Positions 1 through 10,462 of a stretch of 64,000 nt of DNA are shown here, piece by piece. Every line of letters starts with the position of its first letter. Within the stretch, counting starts at the first letter, position 1. This DNA is from Carnegiea gigantea. Taxonomy: Eukaryota; Streptophyta; Magnoliopsida; Caryophyllales; Cactaceae. Made by a program: the position numbers and the translations under genes. The stretch lies in the NCBI GenBank assembly GCA_029747015.1, contig JAKOGI010000825.1:134501-198500 (forward strand). The letters are read 5' to 3'. The notes under the pieces were generated by a model. That model was not told where the DNA came from, did not search any database, and saw nothing but the letters and a program-made list of their open reading frames with translations.

Positions 1-169
1 ATGTATTTTGTTTGGCTAATTTAGGCAAGACTAATTTATCCAAAGGGCGTGGTTTTCCTTGGGATAAACCCAAAGGAAAAGTTTGTTGTATGCCTTGTTA
101 GAGCCTACCTAGGTCTCGTAAAATGGGCATTTCTTCTAGAAGGTTATCAAATTCTTCATATTTAGGAAC
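1..169 (-). pseudogene. Pararetrovirus fragment, N-terminal coat-protein region
   Basis: This stretch is nearly identical to 2,881-3,048, the part of unit U1 upstream of the coat-protein core, and to the matching parts of the other units. It is therefore a piece of an additional copy, or a rearranged end of the array that continues left of the window. At 164-169 it switches to sequence that in other units belongs between protease and RT. No open frame of useful length survives. The assignment rests on similarity to the better-preserved units. Confidence 0.7.
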
Positions 170-845
170 TAAATGACCATTTATTGTGGATGTTATTTGT
201 TTTATGGTTTATGTGCATAGAAAATGTAGCCCCTAAAAATTATTTCTAATATTCATATTATGAGTATAAGTAGCATATAAGACTGGTATAATCCATTAGA
301 CTCATCGTATTTTTATGGATAACCCTTCTTTGACTTTCTTGTGGCTCACAATACTATTATCGATTATGCTTGTAAAGAATTCTTGGCTTTTTTCTGCATA
401 AATTCTGGAAATAATGATCTTTTTCAAAGCAGACAAAACAACTACTGTCGATGTAGACACACAATTCATATTGACTATATCCCTCTAAACATACATTTAG
501 TGGGATATAGATGCTATATATTAAGATTTGTATCGGTGACTTCATACCATATTTGTATGGTCATATTCTTGACTAGTTCATCCTTATAGGTTTGTATCGA
601 TGTAGGCACATAATTCGTATTTACTACTACCGATGTAGGCACATAATTCGTATTTACTATATCCCTCTAAACATACATTTAGTGGGATATAGATGCTATA
701 TATTAAGATTTATATCGGTGACTTCATACCATATTTGTATGGTCATATTCTTGACTATCGATGTAGGCACATAATTCGTATTTACTATATCCCTCTAAAC
801 ATACATTTAGTGGGATATAGATGCTATATATTAAGATTTGTATCG
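170..845 (-). pseudogene. U1 protease region of endogenous pararetrovirus, with internal tandem duplication
   Basis: Caulimovirid aspartic protease remnant, which in the virus would release mature proteins from the Pol precursor. The minus frame at 357-545 starts with an ATG that overlaps the end of the movement-protein frame. It reaches a hydrophobic run followed by Y-I-D-S-S-C, where the active site of the family is D-S/T-G, so the catalytic Gly is replaced by Ser. The frame breaks shortly after. Positions 170-340 match the linker between protease and RT in other units. RT itself is missing because of the junction at 164-169. The coding region is expanded by the repeats at 447-885. Confidence 0.7.
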
Positions 846-885
846 GTGACTTCATACCATATTTGTATGGTCATATTCTTGACTA
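447..885. repeat. Tandem duplication, about 128 bp, three full copies plus a 30 bp stub
   Basis: The block starting near 448 (cgatgtag.cacataattc) and running to ...catattcttgacta is repeated from about 630 and again from about 758. A 30 bp partial copy lies at about 597-629. The copies differ by only a few bases. The matching segment is single in U2, U3, U4 and U5, so the expansion is private to U1. The first and last copies are both followed by gttcatccttataggtt, as expected from slippage or unequal exchange. Confidence 0.9.
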
Positions 886-1699
886 GTTCATCCTTATAGG
901 TTGGTTCACTAACAATTCTTATTGTATATCCAATGCCTTTTCTATCTAGACTCATACTTCGATCTATGTTGTCGCTTGTGGGTTCAGGGTCCATTCTACT
1001 CATTTAGCAGGTCATACTAATTATACCGCCTTCTTTGAGTTCTTCTTTGGCAGTTGAAGATCCATCTTCTCATTCTGACCTTGCACTCACGCTTCTTAAT
1101 AGTTGAGGTTTTATGGTACTTTTATCATTCTTATCAATTTTTATTATCTTTTCCTTATTGATTACTGTGGGATTGGCAAGGCTAGATATCCAAGACCTAT
1201 CGATTTTTATCCCCTGCAGATTAGATTTTGTCCTTTGAATTATTAGCATTGGCATAGGACTTTCAAATTTACATGCCTCTATCATTGTTATCATGGCCTT
1301 TGGATATATAGTTTTATCTAGTTTGTGGATTATTTTCTAAAATATCCTTAGTCTGTAGCCTCCTGTTTTCGTGTCCATTCCAATTGTTTTTATCTTAAGG
1401 GATAGCAAGATTTTGGCAAATTAATCTTTTAGGCTTATCTAATATCCAGGTCGATAATTGAATACTACTAATCCACTATATAAGTTGGTCTTAAATTTCT
1501 TGATAATGTGATAAATGAATTTGGTATGTTTGATATCCCAGAGCAAAGCGTGAAGATCAATGTCTTTGCTATAATACTGTAATGGAGTAATTCGCACTTG
1601 GACACTTCCAAAATGGATATTATTATACTTTCTGTCTTTGTTATGCTTACGGATATTTTTCCCAATTAATGAGATTAACTTCTCCCGCATCATAGTCAT
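824..1699 (-). pseudogene. U1 movement protein of endogenous pararetrovirus (broken)
   Basis: Plant viral movement protein of the 30K superfamily, used for cell-to-cell passage through plasmodesmata. The 86-codon open part at 1,439-1,699 has the core of the family: a strand ending in H-F-G-S-V-Q-V, then a segment with D-I-D-L-H-A-L and D-I-K-H, then N-L-Y-S-G-L-V-V-F-N. A second open piece at 1,070-1,294 is the C-terminal part. The start M-T-M-M-R-E-K overlaps the end of the coat-protein frame by 53 nt in another frame, an arrangement kept in other units. Stops and frameshifts separate the pieces, so no complete protein can be made. Family assignment is by motif reading only. Confidence 0.72.
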
Positions 1700-3590
1700 A
1701 CTCTTTTATGTCTAGGTCCCCTTTCATTATTTCACATACGTACTCACTCTTTAATTGAAATATGAATTTTTTATAAATCACGCCTTTCTGAATTATGGGA
1801 AGGACCCCATTTCCTTTGACCTTCTTGTTTTCATTATCAACAATAAATTCTTCTCCTTGAAGCTCACCAAGTCTAATTGAACAACTATCCATCATGTGAC
1901 TAGTTTCTTTATAATCACTTCCTTCATATTCATCCTCCAATACAATTTCAACGATTCCCTTATTGTTTTTCAGTGCTAGATCTAGTGCTTTTTCCTCAGT
2001 AAGCTCAAAATAATCTAGACTACCCAAAATTTCTATAAGCTTATTGTTCTTCCCGTTTTTATGTTCGTTTGGATGATTACCTACTTCTATGCATGCCCAA
2101 CACTTAAAGTTGTTTTTTCTTGTAGGACAAAATGCAGCTTTTCTAAAAAATCGTCGTTCTTCAGGGCTTGATTTGCTATAGTATTTTCTTTTACACTTAT
2201 CTCCCCTTTTCTTCTTAAAAGTCTTTTTCTTATGAAATTTTCTTTTTTTTCTCCTCTCGGGTTCCTTTCCCCATTGGTGAGGATAATCCCAATACGCTAG
2301 AAATTGTTTGTTCATTTTCTTTTGTTTTTGGAGATCAAGACACTCATCATTGACCCATTTTTTGAAATAAGAGATTCTTATACCAATGGTATTAATGACA
2401 TGGTGTTTCAAGCCATGTAATGCATTTTTCGTTGATTATATAATTGATTGGATATGGTAATTTATGATAAAACATACCAACATTGGTTTCATTACGCCTA
2501 ATTTTGTAATAATATTGACTAAATTTAGCAACATAATTTTTCAGATATCTCAGATCCCATAATTTTATGTTGTTAATCTTTCTTTGCAACTCTCTAGTTT
2601 TTTCTTCGGCATCAAGTTTAGCTCCAATAAATTCAGTTTTGATTTCCTTACAAAATAATATTTCAACATAGCAGCGGGGGTTTCCACCTTTCTTAATGCG
2701 TTTTCACCTTCATCATCTAGTGAGCCATACCGATCAGCTATAGTCCTACAAAAATTGTGCTCGAGATAACTTAGGAAATTTCCAGCAATCAACGTAGTAT
2801 GCAAGTTTAGGATAATGTTCATGCCTCTTTTTCAATGCTCAAATATTTCTTCTCTATTACAAACTCCATCAACGTTTAAGATGTATTCTGTTTGGCTGAT
2901 TTGGGTAAGACCAATTTATTCAAGGGGCGTGGGTTTCCTTGGGATAAACCCAAAGGAAAAGTTTGTTGTATGCCCGGTTGGAGCTTACCTAGGTCTCGTA
3001 AAATGGGCATTTCTTCGAGAAGGTTATCAAACTCTTCATATTTAGGAACAACATTATTAACTAGATTAAACTCGATTTCATCTATGTTGAATTCTTCTTT
3101 AATCTCATTAGTTTCTTGGTCAATACAATTTTACCAAATTGTTTTGTCTAATCTCTTCCTAATTTCTTCAAGAAGAATAACATTAAGATCCTTGGGTCTA
3201 ATTAGGTTTATCTGCTAATATATTCATTCTTCTAAGTGGACATTATTGTATCTTCAATATCATTAGATAATACATCTTGTTTTTCAACTATTACGCTCAT
3301 AATTTTGTTTAATTCTTTTGGATTTTGTTCTTTATCAAGCATATTCTGTACGATTATACTGCTTATACTCTATCTTTTTCTTTTTTCTCTGCCTTTTAAG
3401 ATGGGTTTTCAATTGATTTTTCAGTTGTTTTTTCCCCTACCTCTTTTGGATTTTTATACCATGCAAAGGAAATGAACTTTTGTTTCTTAGATTTTTGAAA
3501 GGATATTTATGTAGAAATGGAGTACTAGTACTTCAATTAGATTTTTCACTATGTCTATTTTTTTTTAATTTAGAGAAAGATGGATTCAAG
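1647..3590 (-). pseudogene. U1 coat protein of endogenous pararetrovirus, C-terminal 254 codons open
   Basis: Capsid/nucleic-acid-binding protein of a caulimovirid. The frame 1,647-2,411 is open for 254 codons, the longest viral ORF here. Residues 50-80 are very basic (K/R clusters). Residues 104-117 form a zinc knuckle, C104-x2-C107, with N112/H113 where the usual single His lies and H117 where the last Cys lies. Residues 155-175 are acidic, a pattern common downstream of caulimovirid knuckles. Further N-terminal pieces lie at 2,392-2,589 and 2,565-2,822. The region from 2,823 to 3,590 matches the coiled N-terminal part seen in U5. A LINE fragment cuts the 5' end at about 3,591. Confidence 0.78.
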
Positions 3591-5617
3591 GGGATTTTTT
3601 AAGCACAACAGGGAGGGGAGGGTGAAATTGAAATTAATGTAGTCAAAGAGTTCCTTTCTACTGGCAAATTGCTTAAATAGATAAACTCTGCTCATTTATT
3701 GGTCGTTCCCAAAACGATAACCCCATATTGCTAGAGATTTAGACCAATTTCATATTGCAATGTTACTTATAAATATATCTCTAATCATGTGTAAAAAGCC
3801 AAAAGATGTGCTCCTTGGGAATGTTAGTTTGAGACAACATGCCTTTGCAAAGTGGAAAAGTCTAGTTGACAATGTCATGGTATTCAAGAGATCCTAAGAC
3901 GTTACTCTAGGAAGAACGTTAGCCCTACATGTATTGTGAAAGTTGATCTAAAAACAGCCTAATGACTCTATACATTGGAGTAACATAGATAAAATTTTGG
4001 TTGGATTACACTTCCCTGCAGTTTTCAAATAGTGGCTTATGGCTTGTGTCACTTCAGTTGCTTATAACTGGTGCTTAGTGGAGGCGAATATGGCCACATT
4101 AAAGAAGGTCATGATTCGAGGCAAGGGGATCCCTTTTCTGTTTTGCTATTTGTATTGGTAATGGGATATTTCATCATGTTCATGAACTAGGAAGCCAACT
4201 TAAGGAACTTTCGTTATCAGCCTGGATGCAAACTTTCAGCTAAGTTAGCTATCGTTTGCATGTGATCTATTAGTTTTGTTTAAAGTTGAAAATGGTTCAG
4301 TCCAATGTGCATAAAAAAGTATTTAGTGCCTTATCGAATACTTGGGAGCTAAAGATCAATGATAATAAATCCTAAATAATAATAGCAGAATTGAAAGATA
4401 AGGAAAAAGCAGTTCTGATGGCCATATCCGGGTTTTCTACAATAACTCTCCCAATTAAATATCTTGGGGTCTCCATATCAACTTTTAGGCTTTCTACTAT
4501 GGATTATTAGCTTCTAGTGATAAAATTGTGAGGAAATTAACGTTTGAGAAGTAGAAACCTCTCTAGTGCATTTAGGATAGCGCTTATCAACTATGTGTTC
4601 ATAGAGCTCATTTCCTTTTGGACCAATGTGTTTGTGTTACCCCGGTAGTTCCAAACAAGGTTAATTAGGTTGCAAATTTTTTGTGTGGAGTACTGAAGCA
4701 TCTACTAGAAGGATTCCTCTGATTGCTTGGAATGAAATTTTTAAATCAAAGAAAAAATGGCAGTCTTGGGATAACAACATTATGGAATGAAGCCCGAACA
4801 ACAAAACACAGTTAGGCTTTAATGATAAAGATTGGTTGCAGTATAAGCCAACCAATCGTACTTGTTGGTATTGGAGAAGAATATGTAACTTGAGATTAGA
4901 CTATGAAGGTGCATTCAAAACCAAAGATAGAGGGATGACGTAGGGGAGGAGTACATAATAGTAAAAGGATATCATATGCTATTGGAGTTGATAAATATCT
5001 CCCCTGTACTAAAGTGATTTGGTGTAAGAGTATCCTTTCTACACATAGTGCCTATTTTTGGCTTCTAGCTTATATTGGACAGGCTACCAATATTGGGCAT
5101 AACAGCAAAATTTATTAAACCCATGCATGAAGATTGCTGCGTCTCTAATCAAGACATAAAGACCAGAGAACATAGCTTCTTCCATTACAGGTATGCTAAT
5201 GCTTTATAGGATGTGATTTGAAGGTACATTAAACATAAATGGAGACCTACTAAACTTATACAATGGTGAATGAAACTCTAGTTTGCAAAGTGGAACAAAG
5301 TGCTGAAACAGATTGTCATTTGCATGTCAGCAATCTTGTTCTGTCATATCTGGTAGGATAAGAGCGAAATAATTTTCAAAGGAATCAAACCTTAGGTAGC
5401 TGAGGTTTGTAACGAAACAAAAAGCATTGTACAATAGAAGATGGATTTTATTAGTTCTAATAGGAAAAAAGCATAGATTAGAACATTTTTGTATTGATTT
5501 TGGGGGTCCAATTCTAAAGAAAGAACCCTTCCTAAAAGGTGGCCTTCAACTTAGATGCTTGTAAATTGTACAACATGAGTTTTAAAGTTCAGTAACAAAG
5601 TTTACTTTCTTTTCAAA
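3591..5617 (+). mobile_element. LINE (L1-type) fragment, 5'-truncated, RT and C-terminal zinc region
   Basis: Decayed non-LTR retrotransposon on the plus strand. In translation one finds pieces of the RT fingers near 3,690-3,790 (pattern ...VPKT..., then ...CNVTYK-like), R-Q-G-D-P-F-S at 4,119-4,139 and a damaged F-A-D-D-L-like site near 4,255-4,275. The region after RT reads R-I-P-L-I-A-W-N-E around 4,700-4,740, and R-L-P-I-L-G-I with Cys/His residues lies near 5,080-5,170, as in the RVT-associated zinc domain of plant LINEs. A short A run at 5,612-5,617 may be the remains of the tail. Many stops are present. It replaces or interrupts the 5' end of U1; the left join falls within ...gatggatt/caagg. 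Confidence 0.7.
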
Positions 5618-6384
5618 AAAGTATAATATTGTCCGACATTAATTAAGGAAAATTTTGACAATTTTATTACGTTAGATGGAATATTAAATAAATTTGAGTA
5701 GATTATAGAATTATTAGCATTTCGATACCTCCAATTTTTGGGCCAAAATTACTTAGTCTAGAAAATAAGAAAATGATCTTTTTGGTCCCTCCAGGATTGA
5801 GGAAAGTGGCTTTCTAGTCATTTTTATTATTATTTTGGATCGAAACTTCTACAAATTTTCAACTTTGGCCCAAATGGGGTGCATTAAGTAATTTTGCTAT
5901 TTTTTGGGCTTTTTCAAGAAAGGTCCTTGTTTTTAATGATTTAACTTCGTATAATGACCTTCATGGTACTAGTTATTAGAATCTACTATTTATATCATCA
6001 ATACTATATTTTCTATGATTATAGGCACACCATGCTTAGCAAAATAATAAAGCTTAATTAGAGAGTTTTGACCATTATGTGAACTTAGTAGGTGATGGAC
6101 TTTAACGTTCCTGTATCATCCAGTTTATAGAGATTGCTAATCTCAACAACAACTTCCTTAGATCAGGCACTAATCAAGTTTTATAACTTAAAGGATAGTG
6201 AAACTTTAATCAAGAAATTATAATATTTAAGACATAAGATTCGATTGAATAATATTCCCTACTAGGAAACTTCTTTTATTGAAAACTAAAAAGTGGCAAT
6301 ATTACAATGGAAAGATTGAATAGGGACTTAAGCTACTAAGATCTTCAGAGATGCTTGCTTATAGAGAAATGGAGAATCCTGACC
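5618..6384. other. Intergenic, AT-rich, no gene seen
   Basis: This 770 bp stretch between the LINE remnant and the U2 3' end has no ORF of note and no clear terminal repeats. It could be leader sequence beyond the U2 promoter, host flanking DNA or a very old transposon. It is not repeated elsewhere in the window. Confidence 0.5.
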
Positions 6385-6402
6385 TTTTTTTTTTTTTTTT
6401 TT
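6385..6402 (-). repeat. A18 tract (T18 on plus strand) downstream of the viral promoter-like site
   Basis: Eighteen consecutive T on the plus strand, about 50 bp past the TATA element of U2 when read on the minus strand. It may be an ordinary homopolymer or mark the end of the viral segment. Confidence 0.6.
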
Positions 6403-6439
6403 GCTCGAGTTTGCTCGGATGACCGTGTCCGTTCTCAAC

Positions 6440-6560
6440 ACTCAACCTCTCCTTTTATAAAGGAGATGGACTGCATAGGATGCCCTAATAGCTACAACAA
6501 ACACTGATATTTTCACTTGACTACAGCTGCCCTCACATGGCTAGAGTAGACTACATTATT
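6440..6560 (-). promoter_or_regulatory. Putative pararetrovirus promoter with palindromic TATA element
   Basis: On the minus strand the sequence CTCCTTTATAAAAGGAG (6,449-6,465) forms a near-perfect inverted repeat around TATAAAA and is followed by a purine-rich start region. It lies after the last viral ORF of U2, where caulimovirids place the promoter for their genome-length RNA. It is present only in U2; U3, U4 and U5 lack this 3' part. The role is inferred from position and the TATA element. Confidence 0.55.
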
Positions 6561-6639
6561 TTACTGACTTGACACTTGACAAAATACAATAGTGGTGCAA
6601 CAACTTTTTCGGGTACTTAATGTTAACAAGCCTAGTCAT

Positions 6640-7400
6640 CCATATTGAGATTTTGCATGCTTTTATCTCCAACAATGTCTTTCAGTCCACCAGTATCCAG
6701 ATAGTCACCAAAATCTTCATCAAGTTGAAGAGGCTCTAAATCCCATTTTTTAAATAATTCATGAAGATATTACTTTCCTTTTTCTGCAAAGAATTTTCTA
6801 GCTCCAGCATCAAAGAGATAATCAAACATATCTTCTAAAGCACCTCATTCTACCTTCATATGTTTGTGGAGATCATTATGATAAACGAAACTGGTATTTC
6901 CATAATGCATTAGTGTTTCTGCTTATTCAATTAATGTCCACGTTTCATGATAAATGTTTTAAAAATTGAAGGCCCTTGCTAAAGCGTCATCACTAACTAC
7001 TTCTTCTCATTCTCGAAATCATTCGTGCCATTGATCATTTGGATTGCACAAATCGACCAATTGAACACAATGATGGGCTGGTTTAGTTTTTCCATTTTTA
7101 TACTTAATTATTGTGCAATGTACTTGGACATATAAACTTCTGTTGTATGGAATTTTTGGTGGACCATCAAGAGATGCAAGAATGCAATGGATCCTTTTAA
7201 ACATGCACTATTAAAATGTAGTCAGTCTTGAGAAGAATTGGTACTTTGGATCTGGGACTTTGCATGAGGTAAGCTACCATTCCATATCCACAAGCTTTCA
7301 TGATAGGGTCATCTAGAGAGATTGAATTTAATGGGAATTTAATACAAAAAACTCTAAATCTATTAGGAAAGAAAATCATAGTACTCCATGACTCCCAAAT
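6640..7400 (-). pseudogene. U2 ORF downstream of RNase H, unknown function
   Basis: Two overlapping open pieces, 7,197-7,379 and 7,019-7,204, are in different frames and probably come from one gene. The first contains P-N-R-F and K-A-C-G-Y-G-M-V-A-Y; the second has H-H-C-V-Q-L and N-P-N-D-Q-W-H. Weak coding appearance continues to about 6,640. No catalytic motif was recognised. Several caulimovirids carry a separate ORF in this place (a transactivator/viroplasmin in some genera, an unknown ORF2 in florendoviruses), but the sequence does not allow a choice. It occurs once in the window because the other units are truncated before it. Confidence 0.5.
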
Positions 7401-7689
7401 ATCATAAGAATAATTATGATAGTAGTCGATACGGGCTGCATACTAGTCGTTGAATCATTTTTCTTAAATATAGGAACTTATTTATCTTGAATATCATAAG
7501 GATACCTTAGACAATTCATTTGTAACACTAGAAGGATGAATCTCTCTACAATTAGATAAGCAAAAGATAGCAGACCAAAGTGTGATGTACTTTTTGTATG
7601 AAATTCCAAAATATCCATATGAACTCTACAGGAAGGAGAACCCTATTCTAGTAGTAATAACAATTCATTTTGGATTTTCTTCTTTTTTG

Positions 7690-9620
7690 GCAGGGGCTCT
7701 GCTCTGATGATCGGCATTGGCAAGCCTATGAGTTAAATTATCTACTAAAGAATTCTTTGATACATGTATATATTCAATAGAGAAAGAAAACTAGTAAAGT
7801 CATAATTGCCAATGCGGGAGTCATTCTTGTGCTTAAAAAATTCTTTTTCATAAAACCAAGTAATCCTTTGCAATAAGTTCAAATAAGAAAAGGTTTTGGG
7901 GCTAAAAAAATTAAAAACTTTTCAATTCACCTTAGGACTGTAAGAATTTCATTCCATCGTGCGATAGTTGCATTCTGCTTTACTGAAACTTCTACTGTAA
8001 TATTTACAGAGTTTTTTTTCCTTCTTTAATTTTGAGTATTGCCCTCTAGTGCACATTGCTAGGATTTGTCTCAAGAAGTAAATCGTCTCTTTTATTAGGA
8101 AAATTAAGAGCAGGAATATTTTTATACATCTTTCTGAAGTTCTGAACAACCTTTAAATCACTACGGGTCCATATTCAACTTACTTTTTTCTTGAATTTCT
8201 GTTGCAATGGTTTTCTCAATTTAGCTAAATCTTTAATGAAATCTGAAGTATAGGTAAAACATCCAGGAAACCTCTCTAATTGTTCCTATCTTCAAGCTTT
8301 TCAAGGAAATTTTCTATTTTTTTTAGAATATGCTTTTGTAGGATGATTTGTCAAACTTTTATTTCTAGATCTAAAAACTCTATTTCTTGTTCAACATAAA
8401 TGCACTTGTTCTTAGCAAGAATAATACCATGATCAATGCATCTTTAGATGACAACTAAAACATCATCATTGTGCTGTTTTATGGTCTTGAAAGACAAGGA
8501 TATCATTGATGTAAATTAGATTGTAGTGATTAAGATATTTGAAGTTGTTTTCCATTCTTCTCTAAAATATTTAGGGTGTATCTTTAAGACCAAATGACAT
8601 TATTATCCACTCATAATGTCCTTGAGGGGCACCAAAAGCAATTAAGGAAATGCTTTCTTCATCCATTTTTATTTATCAATATCCGCTTTTGCAATCCATT
8701 TTTGAGAACCAAGAGGCTCCTTAAGTTCAATTGAAAAGAACTATTTTGTTAGGAATATAACAACTATCAAAGATAGTGTTATCGTGAAGCTTTGTGTAAT
8801 TGATTACCATTCTAGCTTTTCCTTTTTTCAGTTCAGTAAGATTTCTTACCATAAAAGTGAGACTGGTGTGAGCACTCTTACTATTCTTAATTAACCCTCT
8901 ATCCAAAAGTTCTTTAATTTGCTTGTCAAATTCTTGGATATCATGGTGTGTATACACCATTTGGTTGACTCGGATAATAGTGTTGAGATTCAACAAGGTC
9001 ATTCTTGCAAATGTCTTATCTTTATCCTAAAATTTAAGACAATTATCAGAGTAGAGTTCTTTGCATAATTGTTCTTATTATTTAGCAATATGCTATTTAA
9101 TGGAGAACTCAAGCAGTGAGATTGTTAGTGCTACCTCATGTTATTTCTCACCATACTGGCTACATGTAAACAGAATTTTTGGATAAGTGTAAACTTTATT
9201 TAATTTATCAATCGGAACTAAATGACCATTTATTGTGCTTATTATTTGGTTTATGGTTTGCGTGCATAGAAAATATGGCCTCTGAAAATTATTTCTAAAA
9301 AACATATTATGAGAGGGTTGATAAGCGGCATATAGAACTGGTATAATGCATGAGACTCATCGTATTTCTGTAGATAATGCTTCTATGGCTTTCTTATGGC
9401 TCATAATACTATTATAAGCTATCTTTGTAAAGAATTCTTGGCTTTTTTCCACATAAATTCTAGAAATAATAGTCTTTTTCTAGAATGGACAGAACAACCA
9501 CTATCGATATAGGCATATAATTCATATTTATTATATCCCTCTAAACAAACATTTAGTGAGATGTAGATGTTACATATGAAGATTTATATTGGTAACTTCA
9601 TACCATATTTGCATGGCCAT
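7690..9620 (-). pseudogene. U2 protease-RT-RNase H region of endogenous pararetrovirus
   Basis: Replication enzyme of a caulimovirid, broken by many stops. Protease remnants are at about 9,430-9,600. The RT fingers are open at 8,727-9,002, with H-H-D-I-Q-E-F-D, K-S-A-H-T-S and K-A-R-M-V-I-N-Y. The palm follows with Y-E-W and S-F-G-L (about 8,575-8,620). The active site at 8,502-8,513 reads Y-I-N-D instead of Y-I-D-D, so the first catalytic Asp is lost. RNase H follows: C-K-Y-Y-S-R-S-F-S-K-A-E-C-N-Y-R-T-M-E at 7,949-8,149, and its C-terminal part near 7,700-7,850 with an S-K-N-S-L-V-D-N-L-T motif. It is the only unit in the window that keeps RNase H. Confidence 0.78.
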
Positions 9621-10462
9621 ATTCTTCACTAGTCCATCCTCATAGGTTGGTTCACTAATAGTTCTTATTCTATATCTAATGACTTTTCTATCTAGACTCA
9701 CACTTCGATTTACATTGTATCTTCCGGGTTTAAAGCCCACTCCACTCATTTAGCTGGTCGTACTAATTATATCGTCCTCTTTGAGTTCTTCTTTGGCAAT
9801 TGAAGATCTTTTGGCAATTGAAGATCTTTCTTCCTATTCCGATCTTGCACTCATGCCTCTCAATAATTGGGGTTTTATGGTACTTTTACCATTCTTATCA
9901 ATTTTTATTCTCTTTTTTTGATTGATTTTTATGGGATTGGTAAAGCTAGATATCCAAGACCTATCGATTTTTATCCTCTGTGGATTAGATTTTGTCCTTT
10001 GAATTTTTTGCATTGGCGCAGCACGTTCAAATTTTTATGCCTCTATCATTGTTATCATAGCCTTTGGATATATAGTATTATCTAGTTTGTGGATTATTTT
10101 CTAAAATATCCTTAGTCGGTAGCCTCCTATTTTCAAGTCCATGCCAATTGTTTTTATCTTAAGGGATAGCAAGATTTTGGAAAATTAATCTTTTAGGCTT
10201 TTCTAATATCCAGGTCGACAATTGAATACTACTAATCCATTATATAAGTTGGTCTTAAATTTCTTGATAATGTGATTAATAAATTTGGTATGTTTGATAT
10301 CCCAAAGCAAAACATGAAGATCAATGTCTTTGCTATAATACTGTAATGGAGTAATTCGCACTTGGACACTTCCAAAATGGATATTCTTATACTTTCTATC
10401 TTTGTTATGCTTAAGGATATTTTCTCAATTAATAAGATTAACCTCTCCCGCATCATACTCAT
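9568..10462 (-). pseudogene. U2 movement protein of endogenous pararetrovirus (broken)
   Basis: Same 30K-type movement protein as in U1, starting M-S-M-M-R-E-R at 10,462. The best open piece is 10,232-10,462, in a frame shifted from the conserved core. In the core frame the G-S-V-Q-V strand and the D-I-D-L-H segment can still be traced. The C-terminal part, similar to U5 27,624-28,055, is interrupted. A 10 bp-scale local duplication (ttggcaattgaagatctt twice) lies at about 9,793-9,828. The terminal stop seen in U1, U3, U4 and U5 is mutated here. Confidence 0.65.

Noticed and set aside
3236..3475. Plus-strand ORFs repeated in each unit (also near 11,985, 18,152 and 24,407)
   Set aside because: Antisense of the viral coat-protein N-terminal region, rich in F/L/S as expected for the complement of a K/E-rich frame.
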